64,000 bases of DNA, taken from Mimachlamys varia. Taxonomy: Eukaryota > Mollusca > Bivalvia > Pectinida > Pectinidae. A model generated the notes under the pieces. It was not told where the DNA came from. It saw nothing but the letters and a program-made list of their open reading frames with translations, and did not search any database. A program made the translations under genes and the position numbers. Of this stretch, positions 22,252 through 33,821 are shown one piece after another. Position 1 is the first letter of the stretch. Every line of letters starts with the position of its first letter. Location: NCBI GenBank assembly GCA_947623455.1, contig OX392536.1, positions 37,577,465-37,641,464 of the forward strand, given 5' to 3'.

Positions 22252-22487
22252 TGTTGGGAATAAGGATCCGCGGCGCGATTTAGCCTTTTGATCCAGCTTG
22301 CAGTGAGAGGCAATATATCTTACAACGACATTCTTCTCGTAACATTTCTTTATTCAACTTTTTTACAAAAGATTTACACAAGGGAGACAAATGGAACAGA
22401 TAAGATGTATGATTATCTCCCTTTCACCGTGGATGGTTTACATATGCATGAACAAAATAATATATATACACACCTGTATATATAACA
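22252..22487 (-). repeat. 5' LTR of the Gypsy element
   Basis: Same 236 bp as 14112-14347, including the AATAAA at 22349-22354 (minus strand). It would contain the element's promoter; no TATA box is obvious beyond TATATATA runs near its minus-strand start. Confidence 0.95.
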
Positions 22488-22580
22488 ACGTCTAAGCTGT
22501 TAGCTTTCATAATTATTCCTCTAATTAAGTACGAACAATGCTTTTTCACTCATAAGCATACAATAAATCCTTCATGGATT

Positions 22581-22614
22581 CACGGACTTAGATGAAGATA
22601 TATCTAAGTCCGTG
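22581..22614. repeat. Short hairpin, CACGGACTTAGAT type (copy 2)
   Basis: CACGGACTTAGAT and its exact complement ATCTAAGTCCGTG are separated by 8 bases. It is the same stem as at 6148-6177. A second, unrelated hairpin follows at 22646-22677 (CAGAGACG...CGTCTCTG). Confidence 0.65.
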
Positions 22615-22645
22615 TTGGATCATAATTACCAAATATATCTTTCAA

Positions 22646-22677
22646 CAGAGACGTATAAAGCCTTATATGCGTCTCTG
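22646..22677. repeat. Short hairpin with CAGAGACG stem
   Basis: CAGAGACGTATAA pairs with TTATATGCGTCTCTG (one bulged base). It lies 30 bases after the preceding hairpin and about 270 bases upstream of the GRPEL1 start codon. Confidence 0.55.
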
Positions 22678-22942
22678 CTTTCAATTATCTTATAGCAATA
22701 TGAAGAGTGTATAAGAAAATAATAGGCCTTGAGAGAAAATAAAATAGGCCTTTAAATACAGCTAGATCTGAATCTGAATGGTTAAATATATACATTACTG
22801 TAAGTGTAGTTGCGTGTTCACTTTTTCCAGAGACGAAATTCGTCGTAGTTACAGCCGCCCAAGTACACCTAAACCTCTCTCTTGACTTTTCTGCTCTCTG
22901 TGGATGATTCTAGAACACTTCCGAATGTGTTATAAAACAAAG

Positions 22943-25900
22943 ATGGCGACGATCGGCAGCATGTGCTTGAGGTCTGCGAACCGAATGGCCGGTATTACAC
23001 GGTCATATATTCTTCGTACAACACCTATTAGGTAAATATGACTAGGTTTACCACATTTGTAGCAAAGCACACTGTATTTTATTTTGATTCTTATTCCATT
23101 CCTCTGTAACAAGAGTTCACCACGCAATGATGGGTGATGATCGCTTGGCAAAGGTTACATCAGCATTTTATATAAGGACGTTTCATAACTTTTGACATAA
23201 CATATTTATTTTCACTTGGCCTATATTTTTTCAATACCATTTAATTCTAATTTTCTGAAATTATGACACAGTTTCATTCAATATCGCCTGCTTGCATTGG
23301 TTCATTTCAAAATTTTAATAAGTTTGTCAAAAATGTTTTTTGACAGTGTGACCCTTCAATGTCAGATTGAAAACCGGGGTTAGAAACTAACTTTTTCAGT
23401 ATATTAGTCCAATGGACCAGTAAAGTTTGTAAGGTACTAGTGCTGTGATAGTGTGACTAGTCCTGAGGCCTCTGCGGAGTCACTAACTTTTTGACTAAGT
23501 GACAATTGCAAACAACGAGGCTGGAGACCCCTTGTACTACTGCAGTAGAGTGGGGTTGGGGAGAATATTTTTATTATCTAAATGCTCTGAAATGAGTTTT
23601 AGTGTATCCTGAGTACTAAATCTGTATCATTTCTTCTCCTTGCATAAGTAATAGATATAAATATACAAAAACAAAAGAAAACTCAGCTAGTCCGAAAATG
23701 GCCGCCTAACGTCATATGATAAAAAATAGGTAGTTCAGAAAGAACTTCTCATGGGATCTCGCGATGCCCTGCCATTTTCAAACAGATGTCAGAAAACTGA
23801 TTATTTTTAAGAAATGGGTGGCAACAGTTACTTTATGACCTCCTTTGACTTGATTAAATGTGTAGGTTTTTAGAAAAGTATCTGTTCTTTCCATTGCTAC
23901 CTAATTTACATTTGATCGAAAATGTTTCATATTATAAAACACAGTTTAAACAGCGACCTGTGCAAGGATAAGTGAAATTTACAATTTTCAGCTAAGGACG
24001 CATTCTAGATCTGACTCTCGCACCCACATGTTGTCAAAATATGTAGCGGGTCAGAGAGTCGGAACCCTTCGGACTACTAGTCCACAGGACTAATATATAA
24101 CCAGAGCATATTTACTACTAATATAACTAGTCCTTCAGAAATTTTACAGTCTGTGACATTAACATTTTCAAGGACTAGTCCAGATAAGCAAAATGCAGTG
24201 TTTATTATAGTAGATGTTTTGAAATTCAAGGATTTTCCACTAGTCTGAACCAAAATTTACTAGTCATGGCCATAGGACTAGTAGCTGTAGTCACAGACTG
24301 TTTTTAGTGACTTTTTACTAGTGTAGCAGGACTGTACTGGGTCAATCATCGGCGACCAGATAGATCAGTTTGTATAGTGTTCGTCTCGAGTTCGGGAGGT
24401 CCCGGGTTAGAATCCCGGTCTGGATTGTACATTTTCTCTTTCTCCTGTTACAAAATTGGCGAGCTAGCCAACCCTTGTTTAAAGCATTGAGAGTACACTT
24501 AGTAAGGGTTAAATATACAAACTTGTAAATAGTTGTCTTCGGGGGCGAAAACTTGGAGAAAAGGTGGGGAGGAATGTAGCGGAACTGGACTGGGTCAATC
24601 ATCGGTTAACAGATAGCTCAGTTGGTAGAGTGTTCATCTAGATTTCGAAAGGTCCCGGGTTTGAATCCGGGTCTGGACGCTATATTTTCTCTTTCTCCTG
24701 TTACACTAGTCTCTGACTAATGGACTAGTGTTAGTTTCGAACCCTGACAACAGATCACTAGTTGATGTATTGTGTGAGACATTTAATTCAAAAATTTTGT
24801 GCACACGTGACAGTTTGAATTGTACAGAAGATTAAGGCCTTCTAGCTTCGAGCTAGGCCTAGATGGAATTTCTCTTTTTTAGCTCCTTTGTAGAGCGTCA
24901 GACTAGGAACCTGGAGATCGAGGGTTTATTGATCCCCACAATTAGTGGAAGCACACTTTTCTCTTTGTTAACCATTGCAAATGGTTCCAGATGTGACAGT
25001 GGAGTAAAACACATTAAAAAGTGTTTGGGTGGGTGGGGCCGGGGTAATAGCGCACAGTGTGGCAGATTTTAATTGTACATGTATAGGAATAAGCTAGGTC
25101 GCCTTTGAATTCTAAATTCTAGCAGAGGGTCCAACTAAGAACCTGGAGATTGAGGGGTCTGATACCTGAAAGAAACACACTATTCTCTTTCCTGTTACTC
25201 ATAGGTATGTCACAATCGATTTTTCAGGGATTTATAATTTTACAGAACAGTCAAAATCATGTGTTGACTGTATTTATATAGGCAGTAATTTTACATAATC
25301 TGTTATTGTCCACAAGATGTCCTCCATATTGTAGATGCACGTCACCACTGACCACAAGATAGTTGTGATTAGTTATGACAGTTTGTTCGCTGTTATATAA
25401 TAATAATAAAGCTCCATTGTAAATCTGCCTACATGTATATTGTTAGTCCAGTATTCATTTGGCCCAGGCATGCATGTACACCAGGCATGTCATTTTGACA
25501 GATGTGTCTTGGTGTACTAGGGCAGTGTGCGAAAATTAGTAATTCACAAAGTTCCATAGAAAATAGGTCTATGGACATTTCAATTTGCATAGACCCAACA
25601 AAATTTTCGTAGATGGAATTTTTTCATCAGTGTCAACGAACCACATAAAACAGAGTGATCTCCCCTCCTTCAACAGATGTTTGAAAAAAAATTGATTTCC
25701 AATGACAAATTCAGCCAAACAAATCATGATCAGGAAATGGAACAACACGCAAGAGAAATGCAATTCTTATGACTTCTTCAAACAGTTTTGATACTTTTTC
25801 GACATTCATGAGCAATTAAATTGCTTAAACATGATTAGGTCTACCAAACTATCACTTTGCATAGACCGACAGGTTTTCCTGTGGCCTCCGTCTATCATTA

Positions 25901-28900
25901 CTTTCGCACACTGGTGTGGGATCCTGATCAGACCACATTACTACCAAGAAATGTGGAATTCTATGACATTGGTTTAAAATGCAACCGATACTGAATTGGT
26001 TTAAGATGCACTCGCATACTGATACACTTACAGGAGGTAACCCTTAATGACCTTAATTAGCTGTTTTAACGAAAAGTATAAAACAGTTTAAAAACAAATC
26101 AAACAGTGATTATAAACATGACAGATTGTATGAATCAGGCTTTGATAAATCAGTGAATTAAGAATCCGTCCTTCCTTAAGAAATTCTTGTTATCGCTATT
26201 TCATGAGAAATACTGAATGGATTGTTGTCAAATTGCATACATGTATATAGGTCCCTAGTTGTGCCCTTTTGATTTTGGGCATAATTGGAAAAACTAAATG
26301 GCTGAAAGGAGGCCATCTTGTAATTTGCCATTGAAATTTTGTTATCACTATTTCGTGAGAAGTAATGAATGGATCTTATTCAAATTGCATATGTAGGTTC
26401 CCCTTGGTACGTAGATGTGCCCTTTTGATATTGGGACTGATAGGAAAAACAAAATGGCTTATATATATACCTTGGTCAGTTTTGTGCTTAGATCATATAT
26501 AGATAAGAAAATCATGCAAAACAAGCCACTTTATTGATTACAACGTTAACTCACTTTTACTAGTACTTACCTCAAAGTTACCTGTGTATGATATCTGCCC
26601 AAAGGGAATTTATAGTTGCAATTTGTAATATCGGTTCTGTAGTGAATTATTTCGAGTGAAGTTGCTGGTGCGTGACGGCAGTCAGGACATGTACAGTGTA
26701 TACAAAACTCAAAATTTACACACACTTTGACATGTTGTGTACAGTAGACTATACCAGCTGTTTCCAAACCCAATATTATATATTCCAAATACATTCCAAG
26801 AAGGAATAATGTTGACATGAAATTTTATTGATATAAAATCATGTGATCATGAAATAGTGGAAGTAGGTGTACAACGAAATTTAACCCCTTCGAATATGTT
26901 CCATGAACGAAAACGTGAAATGTATTGACCCCACACATTTAAAGCGGTATACAATACATGTTTATCATAAATGATATGATATAAATTCCAACTCATTTCA
27001 TACCAGCCATAGACCAAAGTTGATGAAACACTTTGATGGTTTGACAATTTCTCTGTGGTGAATTCTTTGTTGGCTTATATTTTTAATGAATCAATACTTA
27101 CTAAGTAGGAAGTAGATCAAAGCATTACATACAAAAATTAATCAGGAAAAAAGAAGAAATAATGTCATGTGGTCTTTCCTGAAATTTCCTATATTTTTTT
27201 TGTGTTCATTGTAATGTTTCACATGATCTTTTTTTTTTCAGGTCAAATTTTAAACAATGTTCAACAACCACAGAAACCAATAAAAATGCATCAGCTCCAC
27301 CTGATTCAAAGGAAAAGAAGTCAGCAGAGAAACCAAAGGCAGAGCCAGATCAGAAAGCTTCAGGTCCATCTGAAGCTGAAATTACACTCCAGAAAGAAAA
27401 GGCCAAGTTGGAGGAAACATTGAAGGACATAAAGGTACCCGGGTTATTTCATAGACTTAGAAGACGTGTTTGGCCTAGTGAAATGAGGCTTCCATCTTAT
27501 GTTCAAAGACTGTGGCCTTTTTCTCGCCGGAAATATGTACCGCAGGTATATGTACAGTATAATTATCACACTTTGGTCTCAAATCAGAACAATTTCACAC
27601 ATGTAGTGAAAGTGCTGATGATGTCCAAATCTTAATATAAGTGTCAGGGCAGACTAGCAGAAATTTACCTCCGCCAATTACTGATAAAAATTAATCTGCC
27701 TATGCTGTACCGGGTATAATCTTTGTATTTGTTTGATATTGACAAAAAAAGGTAAGGAAAAGGTACACAAAGTGCGATAAAATGGTAATGATATGTACCA
27801 ATTTTGATATAAGTTCACATGATATCAAAATAGTCATATCATAACCACTAATAATTTATTGTACAATTTAAATCAATTGGTTTCCAGAAAAAAATAATGC
27901 AGATCTATGTAAATTGTTGATTATTGTAGAAAGGACTAAATATGCATGGTTTGGGCCTTTGTTGGGCCCCATATCATCATATTTTGAAACCGATTATCAT
28001 ACTCTCAAATCAATTTATTTCAAATATGGAATACATCCCTGATAAAACTGAAACAATAATTATTTGTTGTTTCAACTCTGGTTGTCATGACAACCATCTC
28101 AAATATGCATAAATTAGGGAAATCTGACCATTTAGTCAATTTGGGCCCATATTTGGATAGTTTTTCTATCAGAAACTATTGAGCGCATTCTTGAACAAAC
28201 TTATACAATGTATAATAATATCAAATGAGAATATTTGGACACTTATACCACATCATTAGGAGAAATATAAAGTTTGTTCAAGAATGCACTCTATGGTTGC
28301 TTTGTGAAAAACTATGTTAAAATTGACCAAAAGTGACCAAATATTTACATTTGCATAATTCATGCAAACTCAGGATGGTTACCGTGGCAACCATACCACA
28401 AACAACAAATAAAGACTATAACAATTGCATGAGGGAAGTAGTCTATATTAGAAATGAAATGATTTGAGAGCTCAAGTGCAATAATGAAATTCAAAATTTG
28501 ATGAATTTGTGGGCCAAAAACAGACAAAACCATATATACTGTCCTTTAAAGATGTGTTTTTCTACTTTTTTTTCATAGTTGTTGCCAGCAACAAATTTTG
28601 TACATCAGTTCATTCGCATATATATATACATGTATAAAAGATTTGGAAGTCTTTTGCACAAGACTAACATACAAAACTCTTCCTACTTGGTTTTCCATCT
28701 CTACTTAATTATGATAATATGAGGCTGCTGGTCAGTCTTTTTTTCTGTAGAATATAATTTTAGCTGTCAAAAAGTAACTGGCCATGTAAAATATCGAACA
28801 ACTTTGGAGTAGTTGTACTGTACATGTGCTGTCAAATTGACTCCCTTTTGCTACTAGTGGGTTTCCATATTTATTATGGCTGGTCTTACGTTTTCAGAAA

Positions 28901-29749
28901 CAAATGCAAGTTACCTCCCTTTCAGTGTTGAAATAAAATTTATTATTTTTGATTTAACCCTATAAGCATTTAAAAGATACTAACTTCTCTCTTTTCTATT
29001 ATCCTTTTCTTTACCTTCATATCCATTAATTTCATTTTAAATATTTTCTTTATCTGCTGAATAACCAGGCTAATCTGAAGTGAAACGGATGCAAAACTAC
29101 TCAAACAAATAGATATATATATAACAAAGAAATGCCATCAAAATACAAACACAAGTTTGAGTAATTAAAAGAGATGGGAAGTATACCATGCCCTAATGAT
29201 TTTAATCAAATATTAAATCGTCTGAAATGGTATCAACTTAGGATTTGTCTACGTGTTTTTACCATAACGTCTATAAACACTTAAAGAAAAGTATAACATG
29301 AATGTATATTGCAGGATAAATACATGAGGGCGTTGGCAGAGACTGAGAATGTAAGACAGAGGATGAAGAATCAAGTAGAAGATGCCAAGATCTTCGGAAT
29401 CCAGGGGTTTTGTAAAGATTTGCTAGAGGTCGCTGACATTCTGGGGAAGGCCACTGAAAGTGTACCTAAAGAGCAGTTGAAAGATGAAAACATTCATTTA
29501 AAGAACTTGTTTGAAGGACTTACTATGACTGAATCACAGTTATTAAAGGTGTTTAACAAGCATGGACTTGAACAAATATCCCCCGCTGAAGGCGAAAAGT
29601 TTGATCCATTTGTCCACGAGGCTATGTTTGAAGTCCCTACCCCTAATAAGGAGGCTGAAGCTACGGTAGCAGTTATCACGAAAAAGGGATACAAACTCAA
29701 GTCTAGAACTATTAGACCAGCTCTCGTGGGAGTGTTCAAACCAACATGA
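22943..29749 (+). CDS. GRPEL1: GrpE protein homolog 1, mitochondrial (three coding exons)
   Basis: Nucleotide exchange factor for matrix Hsp70 (HSPA9), needed for protein import and folding. Coding exons: 22943-23031 (GTAAAT donor), 27242-27434 (GTACCC donor) and 29315-29749 (CAG acceptor, TGA stop). They join in frame to 238 residues; the human protein is 217. Exon 1 encodes MATIGSMCLRSANRMAG, an Arg/Ser-rich mitochondrial presequence. Exon 2 is a charged coiled-coil (KEKAKLEETLKDIK). Exon 3 is the GrpE core: DKYMRALAETENVRQR, GIQGFCKDLLEVAD, KFDPFVHEAMF and the signature GYKLKSRTIRPALVGV. Exon 2 can also be read on for 37 in-frame codons to a second donor at 27545 (separate entry). Intron 1 is about 4.2 kb and intron 2 about 1.9 kb, both full of repeats. 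Confidence 0.92.
23690..24075 (+). repeat. Dispersed foldback repeat B (copy in GRPEL1 intron 1)
   Basis: The segment from AATGGCCGCC through GAAATGGGTGGCAACAGTTA to GGGTCAGAGAGTCGGAACCC reappears inverted at about 36283-36665. The end (24010-24070) is itself palindromic: TCTGACTCTCGC pairs with GCGGGTCAGAGAGTC. The flanking 23400-24310 stretch is also rich in ACTAGTCC words. No ORF. Confidence 0.6.
24322..24451 (-). repeat. tRNA-derived SINE-like unit, copy 1
   Basis: Read on the plus strand, GATAGATCAGTTTGTATAGTG resembles a pol III A box and GGTTAGAATCC a B box. A T-stem-like CCCGGG/CCCGGT and a 6-of-7 acceptor stem (GACCAGA/TCTGGAT) are still visible. The unit starts TGTAGCAGGACTG, ends CTCTTTCTCCTGTTAC, and is repeated at 24575-24704. 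The anticodon arm is not convincing, so this is a tRNA-derived repeat, not a working tRNA. The strand of insertion is uncertain. Confidence 0.55.
24575..24704 (+). repeat. tRNA-derived SINE-like unit, copy 2
   Basis: Same length (130 bp) and ends as the preceding copy. The tRNA features are better kept: TAGCTCAGTTGGTAGAGTG (A box) and GGTTTGAATCC (B box) within CCCGGG...CCGGG. The acceptor stem pairs in only 4 of 7 positions, so it is unlikely to be processed as a tRNA. The two copies are 253 bp apart, start to start, which suggests a larger tandem unit. Confidence 0.6.
24880..25200 (+). repeat. Two degenerate tRNA-like SINE fragments
   Basis: 24880-24971 has TAGCTCCTTTGTAGAGCG and GGGTTTATTGATCC with a tail of CTTTTCTCTTTGTTAAC. 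25122-25200 repeats GAACCTGGAGATTGAGGG and ends CTCTTTCCTGTTAC. Both share the CTCTTT...TGTTA tail of the pair at 24.3-24.7 kb, so they are probably older members of one group. Confidence 0.45.
26181..26460. repeat. Imperfect direct repeat, period about 152 bp
   Basis: TTGTTATC(G/A)CTATTTC(A/G)TGAGAA recurs at 26188 and 26340, followed in both copies by GAATGGAT, CAAATTGCATA, TAGGT(C/T)CC and GTGCCCTTTTGAT. No coding potential. It lies in GRPEL1 intron 1. Confidence 0.65.
27435..27545 (+). other. GRPEL1: In-frame 37-codon extension of GRPEL1 exon 2 (possible alternative donor)
   Basis: Past the GTACCC donor at 27435, the reading frame stays open for exactly 37 codons to CAG/GTATAT at 27545/27546. 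Both donors are phase 0 and fit exon 3. The encoded stretch starts VPGLFHRLRRRVWPSEMRLP and ends SRRKYVPQ, very basic and aromatic, unlike random intron. It would sit between the coiled-coil and the GrpE core. No counterpart is known to me in GrpE proteins. It is either an isoform, a lineage-specific insertion, or chance. Confidence 0.4.
27947..28528. repeat. Large foldback repeat in GRPEL1 intron 2, ~255-bp arms
   Basis: The left arm (27947-28201) and right arm (about 28268-28528) are inverted, diverged copies. Matching points are GCATTCTTGAACAAAC with GTTTGTTCAAGAATGC, TATTTGTTGTTT with AAACAACAAATA, and GTTGTCATGACAACCAT with ATGGTTACCGTGGCAACCAT. The loop is about 65 bp. A transcript through it could form a long hairpin. 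Confidence 0.7.
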
Positions 29750-32600
29750 CGTTCCAAAGTATGAAAGGCCATTGCTAAGTCATTACATTTCTTGTCAGAT
29801 ACCGGTAAGTCCTTGGATATAATATATACATGTATATTGGTAAAGTGAAGAAAGAAATTGGGTGTACACATCAGTATTGATGCTAGGGGTATCAGATTTT
29901 TTTCCCAAGTCCAGTGAAATTCTTTAAAATTATTACTTATCTTAAAAATTGAGGTTTTCTAATGGAATATTTGACAACCTGATTACAGTTTTATCATTCA
30001 GAGGAAACAATTCACACTCCTTTGTTAAAATCATGCAGCATACAATGTACAATTTAAAATGCGAAATGTTGATCACTCAATCCAATTAAGATAGGTCTGT
30101 TGATTGGCTGATCTGAAATCAACTGAACAAAACAATTGTACCTGTGTTTTGATATACAGTTTGTAAAGTATAACCTATATGATATTCAAAGTGATCATGC
30201 ATGGTTATTGTTGAAGATATCTTGCACAGTTGAAATGCAAGTATATCCTTGACCTGCCTGTGAATACATGTATGTAGCTGATGACACTTATTACATAGTA
30301 CAATACTGTAGACATACATATTTTAGCGGTATAAATCATATTTTTGCAATTTTCGCATACATGTAGAAAGCATTTCTTTAAATTATGATTGCATTTACAA
30401 TTTCTGTACATTGTTTTCTACAGCAAGTATTAAGTAAGTGCACCAATTCATCATTGCTCTTTTCTGATTAAATGTTGTGCGCTAAAAATTGATAGCACCA
30501 AAATAAGTATGTTTACAGTAATTAGCTGTTCAGACTTATAATAAGCTGTTGAGACAAGGGAAAAAAAAAAACAAATTGTTCACTCTAAATGCTTGTCAGT
30601 TGGTAAGATTAAAAATGCAGAGCATCTTGAATTATTATATTTTTCGGTTTAATTGGTGTACAAAAAACTTGAGCACCTGCTCATTGTCGCTGATTCCACG
30701 GTTTCCAACTCACGGTTTTCATCATTGTCACTGATAATTTGACAAAATCGGTTTGTAGTTTTCGAAAAAAATCCTAGTTCCTAAACAAGCTTAACTCATT
30801 CATCCCTTAAATTTCATAATGAACTATTCCAACTTTCGAATTGGAAGAGTTTATAAGTATCTCGATTGTGAATGTTGAGTTAACATGGATTGATGATGTT
30901 CAATGGGTAGGAGGAAAAGACAACTCTGTTAATATTTTGTGATTTAATTTTGCAGGTATAGACAATACTACAAAGATTTGTGCTATGGTGTTCACTGCAA
31001 TATTTGTTCTAGTAAACATCTGAAAAAGTGCTTGATATGTACAAAACTGTTGTATGTACAGTGTGTTTTAAATTATACATGACTTTCTAAATAAGGAACC
31101 TCTAAAGTTGATGAATTCAAGAGTCCTGGGACTCGTATCACACATAACATCTAGTGAAATGTTATCAATTTTGGGAGTCCTTTGTCAATTTAAGGAGTCA
31201 AAATGCATTTTTTTTTGCAAGTCGAAGAAAACTCGAGATATATACAGGTATCTTATAGTTTATCTAGACAGGATTGTATTTATTGGTTCCTACACTGTAT
31301 CTATGATGCGTTACTGTCAAATATTTGAAAGTTAAGAAAAGCTGAAGAAAGATTTCGGATGACAATGTTTTGATCTTCTGTGCCTGTACATGCACTTTCT
31401 TCATAATTGAGATTACCTATGGACTCTTCACTGCAAGAGGCTTTACCATTATCCTGGTATCATTCACCTCTGAAGCACATGTTAGTTCGGAAAAGTTCAT
31501 AATGAAATTTCAGTGGTGAATGAGTTAATCATGATAATTTGATTTCCTGTTGATGTTTTTGAATACCAGTAGATCATAAGGTGGTGATTTCATATTGAGC
31601 ACAGTGTCATTGTTGCTTATAATTTAGCAGTGTTTCATAGTATGATTTTTCCGGATTTTAAACTTAGTTAAACCAGGGAATCAAAAGCTACTCTAAAAGA
31701 TTTTTTTTTTTCAATTTCCAATTATAGATTGCATGTAAGAGAGTAATTTGGAGAAACAAAGCTTTGGATAAAGTCATTAGACAAAATATTTTGGATGAAG
31801 AAATATCAACCATGCCAAGGTTACAATTGTTTGAAGTTCATACTCTTGTCATTTGAAATTTTAAATTGACAAGGCACGTAAGCACTTCATTAAATCAGAT
31901 TGACAGTGTTGATAACTCACAAGACATTCTTGGTTTCAGCTTGAATAAACCATTAATCTCGAACAAAAATCAGCTAGAATGTGCAGTCGATTTGTATCAG
32001 TATGGTTACTGGTAATGGTAGATAGTTTGAAACTATTTTCTGTAGTTGATGTACAGATATACAGTATTTATGACAGCATGGTTGTCTGTACTCTGTATGG
32101 AGGAAGATTTTGATTGTGATAAAAGTTGTCTGTTGGTTATTCATGAACATGTCGGTGTATTCAGTAGTCATTAAAATACACAAAATCTACAAATCTGTTC
32201 CTTATTTGTGATCAAAACTTTCAGTAACCTTATCAGAGGGCATTGATCTTTTGTTGTGGCGTGATATCGCATCAATTTTTAATATTTTCATATTTCAAAC
32301 TTCTAAAATTCCATAAGAAGGATGGACCTGAAACTTGCCATAAATGCTCTAATTCTTCGGGTATGTTCGATATCTAAGATGGCCGCCATCTTGCATTTTA
32401 ATTGATATACACATTCTTAACATCTCCAGTTACACTTGTGCCATTGCGCTGAAAACAAGTGATGTAAGGGAAAAGACGCTGATAAAAAATTCTTGTCAAA
32501 AGTTGTGATCATATATTTCCATGCCTTGTACACTACTGTAGTTATAACATTATACTGGTTCTGAGACTTCTCACTTTAAGAAATTGACATTTCTTTGAAC
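29750..32600 (+). other. GRPEL1 downstream region, no further gene seen
   Basis: After the GRPEL1 stop there is AT-rich DNA with no conserved ORF. Part is presumably its 3' UTR. An AATAAA lies at about 31943, but which signal is used cannot be told. A dispersed GGGAGTCCTTTG-type repeat fragment near 31120-31230 resembles 45170-45230. Confidence 0.45.
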
Positions 32601-32614
32601 TGGGGGGGATCAAC

Positions 32615-33200
32615 GAGAATACCGAAGCATCAACAAAACCATAATCCGATCTTAAAATCGGTTTTAGTTGGAAGATATGTGAAAAAATGAATGTTTACAC
32701 AGAGACATTTTTTAAAAGTACTAGAGAATAACACCAGGGCTCGTATTTGTGAAACCATTCTCATGCTCAAGCCTAATTTCTTATTTCATCTATATTCTTT
32801 TTGAAAACTCTTTATTTTGTCAAAGTTTTAGTGAAAAATTGAAGATCCATAAAGCTGAGTACTAATTTTAATATTAACAATTGACTTTTGGATTTTTGAC
32901 GTGATTTATGTGAGTTTCAAGAAATCTGGCTTGAGCACAGAATCCCTGTTTGAGCATGAATACGGGCCCAGGTGTTCCGGAAAAGTAAGCGTCTTTTGCT
33001 TCCAGGTCACATGTCACTTCCAAGTTAATATCACGTCTTCAAAGTGAAAACTGAGGTATCATACTCAATCACAACTAGTAGTCATATTAAAAAAAACGAC
33101 TACCTTCATATCAAACAAGGATACAGAATATTTCTTAATGAGACCAAGGGGACAACGCTGGAACTGCTCGTAGTCTTCAACCTGTATTCTGTAAATCAAT
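32615..33200 (-). repeat. Retroelement 3' tail copy (family R), interrupted by a MITE
   Basis: It begins with GAGAATACCGAAGCATCAAC and later has GGTGTTCCGGAAAAGTAAGCG, then a region matching 50210-50345. The latter connects it to a reverse-transcriptase reading frame. A MITE (32738-32967) splits it in the ACCAGGTGTTCC stretch. Confidence 0.6.
32738..32967. mobile_element. MITE of family A nested in a retroelement tail
   Basis: The left end GGCTCGTATTTGTGAAACCA...TTCTCATGCTCAAGCC is mirrored at the right end (GGCTTGAGCAC...TGAATACGGGC). The uninterrupted tail at other sites reads ACCAGGTGTTCC; here CCAG or CCAGG is duplicated on both sides. So a 4-5 bp target duplication is directly visible. 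It is related to the element at 1881-2130. Confidence 0.6.
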
Positions 33201-33821
33201 TTTATTGTAAGCAAATTTACAAGTAGATGTCCATGGAACAGCTTGTGTTGTTTTCTTTCCTTTTAAGTGGTCTCCATATCGCCTTGTTCATATCTTACTA
33301 TATAGTTTCATCGATTTGGACTTCAAGTAGCGGTGTTATTTTCACACATTTTTTTTATCGAATGATGATCTTGTTGAGTTCTTCATTGAAATTTTGCAAA
33401 AACTTAAATAAGAGGTCTGATATTAATGGTAATTTTTCACCATATTCTACTTTTTCTCAAGTATGTTAGGTATTAGGTTTTTTAAACCGTAGTTTAAGCT
33501 CATTTGACGATGTAAATTAACAATAAGAACTAAGGACGCAGGACAAGAAATAGTCAAACCCTCTCTTTTATTATTAAGATTCACACACAATATGTAGTAC
33601 CCAATTGCTGTAGGCATAAACTACAAACTGAAAAAATCAGAATATGAAACTAAATAAATCGGAAGGATATAACTATGACAAAATGTTTAAATCGATATAA
33701 TGATGAAAAAGTACCTAGTGAAACATCTGCAGTTCACTTTGTATGTCTTGAATTGCATGGTCAGGAGAATTTTATACCTATAACTATACAAGTGTCATTG
33801 GAAGCAATTGCAAGGACTTAA

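Larger units (their letters stand above)
14112..22487 (-). mobile_element. Ty3/Gypsy LTR retrotransposon, full length
   Basis: It has two 236-bp LTRs with TG...CA ends that look identical by eye, a 4-bp duplication ACGT on both sides (14108-14111, 22488-22491), a PBS beside the 5' LTR and a G-rich PPT beside the 3' LTR. Read on the minus strand the order is gag (zinc knuckles), protease, reverse transcriptase, RNase H, integrase, then a chromodomain-like ORF. This order defines Ty3/Gypsy (Metaviridae-type). The identical LTRs imply a very recent insertion. One frame break inside gag may make this copy defective. Confidence 0.96.

Noticed and set aside
24575..24704. Functional tRNA gene
   Set aside because: Pol III A and B boxes are good, but the acceptor stem pairs poorly and the anticodon arm is unclear; a SINE-like unit with a sister copy fits better.
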